A stretch of 64,000 nt of DNA. Source: Amoebidium appalachense (lineage: Eukaryota; Ichthyosporea). Below are positions 36,907 to 64,000 of the stretch, one piece after another. Below the pieces are notes generated by a model. That model did not search any database, was not told the DNA's origin, and was given only the letters and a program-made list of their open reading frames with translations. Every line of letters starts with the position of its first letter. Within the stretch, counting starts at the first letter, position 1. The DNA lies in NCBI GenBank assembly GCA_963693365.1, contig CAVNZM010000011.1, forward strand, positions 868,001 to 932,000, read 5' to 3'. The position numbers and the translations under genes were made by a program.

Positions 36907-38096
36907 GGAGTAAATACTCCAACAAGCACGCCGTAGAATAAAGGGCTTTCCTGGCTTTCCCATGGACTAATGGTCCTTGTTGTATGGTGGGATGGGTCGA
37001 CGGGGGGGAGGGCCGTGAGGGGGGGGGGGGGGGGGGGGGGGTATATGGTACCTGAGAAAAAAATATATACCTAGGTCATGTGCATGGTTCTGTGCATGTT
37101 GTTATGAGCAGAATATGCACAGGCTACTGGTAGTGTTGGTGCTGACTCTATATGCTCTGTGTGGCCCAGAAGTCCACCCATGAGCCTGCAGTCCAGTCTC
37201 CCCCCATCCGCCAAGCTCCCCGAACCCCGGTACCCCCTGGCACACCCCAACCCCCCGCACCCACCAACAGACCTGCCGCCGTTCAACCTCTGCAGTCTAC
37301 AGCGGGCGAATCTACAACCAATACAGGTGAGTGGGTGGGTTTGTCATTCGGATATCTGATCGGTACACATAGCTTTTTGCTCATACCTGTGGGGCATAGA
37401 TGTGTTAAAAGTGCAATCAACGATTGTGCATGTGTCTGTGTTTCGTGATGGGCCTATTACTTGAGATTGCCTTTGTGTGTTTGCACTCGTGCGTGTGTAC
37501 GTGTGCTAAAGTTTGGCATGGACATTCGTATACAAAACCTACTTGGCATGGCCAATCCCCCCCCCCCCCCCCCCCCCCCCCCTCCCTCCTCTGCGCAAGT
37601 TTTGAATGGGGGGGGCGAGAGGGGGGAGGGAGGGGGGGAGAGGAAGAAGATTAGCACACAGCACCTAAAAGCACAAGCACACCCTGGCAACACCACCACC
37701 AGTCTATGACACCTACACATAGCCACCCTCACCACCACTCTTCCTCCTTGAATCACTCACCTCCCCTGTCCCTGTACATAAACACGGACAGGAAACACCA
37801 TTGAGTCCGTTTGACATTCCTCCCCCCTTCCCCCCCTCCCCCTCCCCCCCCCTCCCCCCCCCCCCCCCTCCCCCTCCCCCCGGTGGGCTCCTGTCACTAC
37901 CAGCCCATGCCGCTCACCCCAGCATGCATGCACACAGACTGACTTACTCGGATATAGCTATGCTATGCCTCCACTCGTGATAATCCCCCCCCCCCCCTCC
38001 CCCCCCCCCCCCTCCCCCCGCATCTCCTCCCCTACACGCACAAAAGTCGCCCTCACCAGGAAAATCGCCACTTCCATACCCTTCCTCCTCCTCCCC

Positions 38097-38141
<45 letters not shown>

Positions 38142-39189
38142 TTCCCCTCCCTCCCCTCCCTACGTACGCACAGACTTATAAGGGTTCAGGTGTAACACAC
38201 AAAAGTAACATGTTACAACGGGCACAGGCACACCAAGGCAGTTCCTGGGTGTCATAGACCTCACTCTCGACGAATCAGATGACCCCCCTCCACCCCCACA
38301 CCCCCCTCCAACCCACAATACCATAAATATTCCCGACACTCAAACGGTTCACCCCGAACCAGCCAAGAGGACGCACTCGGAGACGGAATCGGTAGAGAAC
38401 ATAGAGACGGGGATTTCAGCAGAGGAACCGAGATTGAAAAAGAGTCGCACGATTGTGCCATCTTTCAAAGCTGTGCGTTTCCCTGGCCCGCAACAGCAGA
38501 TTTCACACCCCCAGGATGACAGCGGGGGTCTAAGAGATAAGAAAAAGTCTATGGAGGAGGACGATGGGCAGAACCATAGCGACAAAGGGGGCGAATGTTG
38601 TGGCGAAAAGCCCACGGAAAGGAAATGGTCGTGTATTTTCACTGCATGCAAGTTTACCACGACGGATAGAGATGAAATGAAAAAACACAAGAGTGAACAC
38701 CACGGAGGCCACAAATGTCATCGTAACAACTGTGACGCTGTTTTTGCCACCAAGAAGTCACTCTGGCAACATGAAACCAACGTCCATCTCAAGTTCACGT
38801 GCACATATGACGGGTGTAAGTGTCGCTACGCAAACAGAAATTCCTTGTCCCTGCATAGTCGTGCACACCAGAACGCCCCGCCCAACTTTCCCTTCATATG
38901 CAATCTCAGTCGGTGTCCTTACACATTTTCCACCGAACCCGAACTGGAAAAACATCGGAAACATCACGGTATGAAGAAAGAGGATTCGAAACGGTATATC
39001 TGCCTGGAGCAACAGTGCGGTTTACGGTTTAAATATGGCACAGGGTTGAGAAGACACATTGAAAGGGCGCACGGTGGGGATGGGAAGGACCGGACGCCCA
39101 AGTATTTGTGTGTGAACGATGGGTGCCGGGAGGTATTTGACAAGGGGGTGGCACTAGCCAATCACAAGAGGGGATGTCGTTACGGATAG
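33640..39189 (+). CDS. C2H2 zinc-finger protein B (6 exons, complete)
   Basis: Exons 33640-33777, 34345-34548, 35159-35318, 35946-36517, 37170-37326 and 38228-39189 join in matching phases (0, 0, 1, 0, 1) to 730 residues. The start is in a strong CACCATGG context. Exon 1 ends PDMG and exon 2 ends YLQ at the same phase-0 positions as gene A (ADMG, ELQ), and exon 2 encodes the shared N-terminal domain (47-114). The middle (about 115-410) is Pro/Gln/Ser-rich and probably disordered. [11 protein letters not shown] near residue 420 is a textbook-like SUMO-interaction motif. Six C-x4-C fingers occupy about 543-728; the last ends H-x4-C. Likely a nuclear regulator. The 35159 acceptor and the 38228 acceptor have weak pyrimidine tracts, so those edges are less certain. 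Confidence 0.78.
35609..35757. repeat. (CA)n with CG-containing centre
   Basis: Intron 3 of zinc-finger gene B; followed by poly-C. Confidence 0.95.
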
Positions 39190-39298
39190 GGCCATACAAC
39201 TCGAGCTGTATTGTATCCGAAAAATGCGTCAGAGGTTGGCTGGGAAGAGCTACTGTGTACAGGATGTGCAAGAAGTGATTTTTTAGTTTTATTTTTCG

Positions 39299-39334
<36 letters not shown>

Positions 39335-40076
39335 CAGACTCTCCGACTGTCTGCATATTCTTTGTGGCGAAATCTCACACCCACCTATGCCATCGCCGGA
39401 TTAGACTGTTGCAACCGGTGGCATTGCAATGTACTGTGGAGAATCATCGAAGCTCAACAAAAATTTTCCCAATGAAACACTGTCGGTTTGTCTGTTTAAA
39501 TTTTTGATTTCAAATTATTTTTTCTTGGTACCTTTCTGATCTGACTTGGACTTCTAGCCGGTGAACAAATAGAAAACTATGAAAATTGAGAGCGAGCGAG
39601 AGAAAAGGAGGGAGGGGGGAGGGGGAGGGGGAGGGCGGGGAGGGGGGTGTTCTGGAATGGGCATGTGTTCAATCCTAGGAAGGGCACTGATGGCCCACAA
39701 CATAGACAATCGGATAGTTCGCGGTGGCATGATATATGGTCAGTGGTCTCGAACATAAAGTCGCTTGCAGGTGTACCCTACGATAGGCCCTATGTACATG
39801 TAATCGTAGGGACTACATGCAGATGCCATCTAAATTTTACTGACAGCATCTCCCCCCCCCCCCCCCCCCCCCCCCAGGCCAGCCCTGTTTATATCCAGAC
39901 CCCCCTTCCCCCCCCCTCCCAAAAAAACGAAAAAAGAGAGAGAGAGAGAGAATCATACGAAGAATATGCGACACAACGAAAAGAAAAAAAGACCAAAAGG
40001 CAGTGACTTTCATTCCGGATCCTTTTCCTTCTTCCTTTTTCCCTTTCTTTCCTCTTTCCCCCCTCCCGGCCTCCCC

Positions 40077-40114
<38 letters not shown>

Positions 40115-40190
40115 CAATTTTTGATATCTTTTCTTTTCTTCTCCCCTTTCCCACTTTCCTTTCTCCTTCCCCCCTCCCCCCCGGCCCTTA

Positions 40191-40270
<80 letters not shown>

Positions 40271-40412
40271 TGGGGGGGGAAGCCTTAGGGGGGTTAAAGG
40301 GGGCGAGGGGGGGGGATGGGGATGGGCCCAAGGCCCGGGGTAGCGCTTGGCCACCCAGTACAAGCCGGGCACTAATTAGCTGGCGAGAAGCTTCGTGACA
40401 CGTGTACGGACG

Positions 40413-40443
<31 letters not shown>

Positions 40444-41998
40444 AGAAAGAGAGAGAGAGTGTGTGTGTGTGGCAGTGTGTGTCGTGTTCGCGTGCACGTG
40501 TGTTTGTGTGCACTTGTGCGTGTGTGCGTGCGTGTGTGCGCGTGCGTGTGTGAACATGTGTGCGTGTGCGCGCATGTATGTATGTATGCCATGGATGCGT
40601 GTGTGCATGCAGTAATACACAATGTTGACGCGTGTGGCCATGGCTGTGTGGCCACTGGATACATGTGTGTTCCGTGCGTGTGCGTGTGCGTGTGTGTGGG
40701 CACTTTGTGTATAATATTCGTGTGGCGCACGTGCGGGTGTGACGACGTATATTGAATGATTCAGACTTCTTCGAACCCGGCTTCTCAGACGATACCCCCC
40801 CTGTCTCTCTCTAACATTATTAACTTCAAGCAATTGATCGATGATATCCGCTGTACATGTGTTTGTCGTTCATGCGGCCACGTTACTACATATGCATAGC
40901 CTACTACAATCCTGTAGACTGTAGCCTGTAGGACACTTGATCACGCATCCTGTCCGCGAGTACTTTTGTAATCATTGCAATTTGACACATCATGATCAGT
41001 AGGTACGTACTACCGTAGTAATATTACAGGCCAGAGTGGGTACACGCGCCGTATGTACTGTTGCTACATCTGTGTCCACCTTGATCCCCCCGCCGCGGAC
41101 AAGCCTGTGCCACTGTTGGCAACAGATAGCCACTCACGCCAAACAAGAGGTGTTTAGGAGACGTAAGGGGGTAGGATGACCATGCGGGGAGAAACTAATA
41201 TAGTCTGTTTTCTCATCAAACCTTGCAAGTTGATTTGCACTTGCCAAGGTCCAAGTTGAATAAACCGGGGCCAACGTGCTGTGCAGATGAAACAAGATAA
41301 ATTCAACAAATGAAAATCGCCGATGTTTAGCCTTTTTCAACATGCATCTTAGATCTGTCCCACAGGCACTCGATCCTCCTACACTTGAGCAGAGTAACGG
41401 AATAGGGGCTTCATGTAACCGAAACAAACTTTTAGGTTACCTTTGGTTTAAAACATTTCTTTTGTGTTCAAGATTCAAAATTGTATCTCTGTACACATTA
41501 AAGTTTTTTAACTAATTTTGAAGTTGGATAAGATGAATTATATCTTTGAGGAGACGAAAAGCTTATGTAAATAGCTTCTTAAGTCTACCACACCTTGGTA
41601 ACGGTTATTCAGAAATTCACTAAATATGTGTAAGAGCCCCAGATGCCTGATTTTAATGGGAGCGTGCCACGCATGCCACACATTCCTCCCGTGCTCTCAG
41701 TACACTTCACCTTTGCCTTTGTGTATAACCGTAGACAACGCACTTGGTCGCCTGAAAGGTTTCAAATGGTGTGCTTGCGTGTATTTCCTATAGAGTAGGA
41801 TATAAATAGAGCGCCTTCGATTGATATACGTATGCTGGCATAAACTATACTCAGCCCAGCTTGGTGGAGCCAACTGACTTCCTTTCTCCAGTTCAGGCAG
41901 TTCACAAGTCAAAACAGGGCCCCGCTTATCATAGGTTTTGAAAAATACCCAGTTGTAAAGTTTAGCCTGTGGGTGACTTGTATAGACCGGGTTATGCA
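39190..41998. other. Spacer between zinc-finger gene B and the EGF/beta-helix gene
   Basis: Holds a poly-G run (39301-39332), poly-C (40079-40112), a 68-nt (TC)n (40196-40263) and GT/CG-alternating sequence (40410-40740). 40750-41998 is unique, moderately AT-rich sequence. Minus-strand frames at 41134-41427 and 41697-41999 (about 100 codons each) have no recognisable features, and I do not call them genes. Confidence 0.55.
40196..40263. repeat. (TC)n microsatellite
   Basis: Uninterrupted TC tract downstream of zinc-finger gene B. Confidence 0.95.
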
Positions 41999-42078
41999 CC
42001 TATATATGCGCTAATAAGTCATTAGGTAGGCCACTCAGTGCTATGGCAGCATCAACAAGGAGGAAGCAGCTCGTGTAG
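41999..42078 (+). promoter_or_regulatory. TATA-like box and 11-residue upstream ORF
   Basis: CTATATATG (about 42000-42008) lies roughly 80 nt before the start codon of the EGF/beta-helix gene. A short ORF 42043-42078 (ATG to TAG) ends 6 nt before that start. If transcribed, the uORF could reduce initiation at the main ATG. Confidence 0.3.
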
Positions 42079-42084
42079 TGCAAG

Positions 42085-63586
<21,502 letters not shown>

Positions 63587-63967
63587 GTATGTGGATGGAA
63601 TGCTTGGAATGTGTGGAATGTGTGTGCAGGAATGTAGGGCATAGGGAATGCTTGGGGCATGTAGGTGCAGGCAGGACGGTAGCTATATGCGGGAGGAAGG
63701 TTTTGCACAGATTGGGAGTTGGGGGAGGAGAGGGGGGGGGGGGGGGGGGGGAGGGGGGGGGGGGAGGAGGGGAGTGGGGAGTGGTCTATGAATTTATGAT
63801 CGGGATTACATACGACAGTAGTTCCACTGCGCAAACACCTCCTATCTCCCCCCCAACCCACACCCCTTCCCGCCTCTCCCCTCCTCTTCCTCCCTAGACA
63901 AACACACGCACACATGTGCCTCCAACCCAGGGATCTACCGCCGGGATACACAATCCTCACCCCCCTC

Positions 63968-64000
<33 letters not shown>

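Noticed and set aside
41134-41999. Two about 100-codon minus-strand ORFs upstream of the EGF gene
   Set aside because: No recognisable domain, no splice partners and ordinary chance length in this composition.

Overview
This is a nuclear eukaryotic window. It holds at least six intron-bearing genes, an intact LINE retrotransposon and an extreme load of simple repeats. (CA)n/(GT)n tracts, C or G homopolymers up to 85 nt, (TC)n and A/T runs fill most introns and spacers. Most exons obey GT-AG rules and were joined by hand using reading frame and intron phase; one intron looks GC-AG. Calcium-binding-type EGF exons of uniform phase 1-1, a Thr/Ser-rich mucin-like stretch, C2H2 zinc fingers and an importin-alpha-like gene point to an animal or a close unicellular relative (holozoan-like). 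The species cannot be named from this sequence.

Layout. 688-3612 (+): 3' part of an M48-type zinc metallopeptidase. 4287-12925 (-): importin-alpha-like ARM-repeat gene, 5' end not found, with a LINE (about 9335-12690, +) sitting antisense in one intron. 14166-21867 (+): complete ten-exon PLP-dependent serine/threonine ammonia-lyase. 21868-23601: a 117-bp near-perfect hairpin and a 34-bp minisatellite. 23602-26330 (-) and 33640-39189 (+): two divergently transcribed C2H2 zinc-finger genes that share a previously unnamed N-terminal two-exon module and SUMO-interaction-like motifs. Between them lie an AT-richer hypothetical ORF pair interrupted by one in-frame TGA (about 27870-29054, -) and a roughly 1-kb element with 17-bp terminal inverted repeats (29362-30377). 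42085 to beyond 63586 (+): a very large secreted protein, at least 2007 residues in 30 recognised exons.

The last gene is the most interesting object. It begins with a signal peptide and a Cys-rich/possibly lectin-like head, followed by 13 EGF modules, a DUF642-like carbohydrate-binding-type domain, 3 EGFs, a small beta domain, 1 EGF, a Thr/Ser mucin stalk and 1 more EGF. It ends in a left-handed-beta-helix-like domain made of at least 17 consecutive exact 17-residue repeats, studded with N-glycosylation sequons and then interrupted by a polybasic loop. This looks like a cell-surface or matrix adhesin with an unusual glycosylated solenoid tip.

Apart from the zinc-finger pair, which look like regulators of the same family, the neighbouring genes show no obvious functional link.
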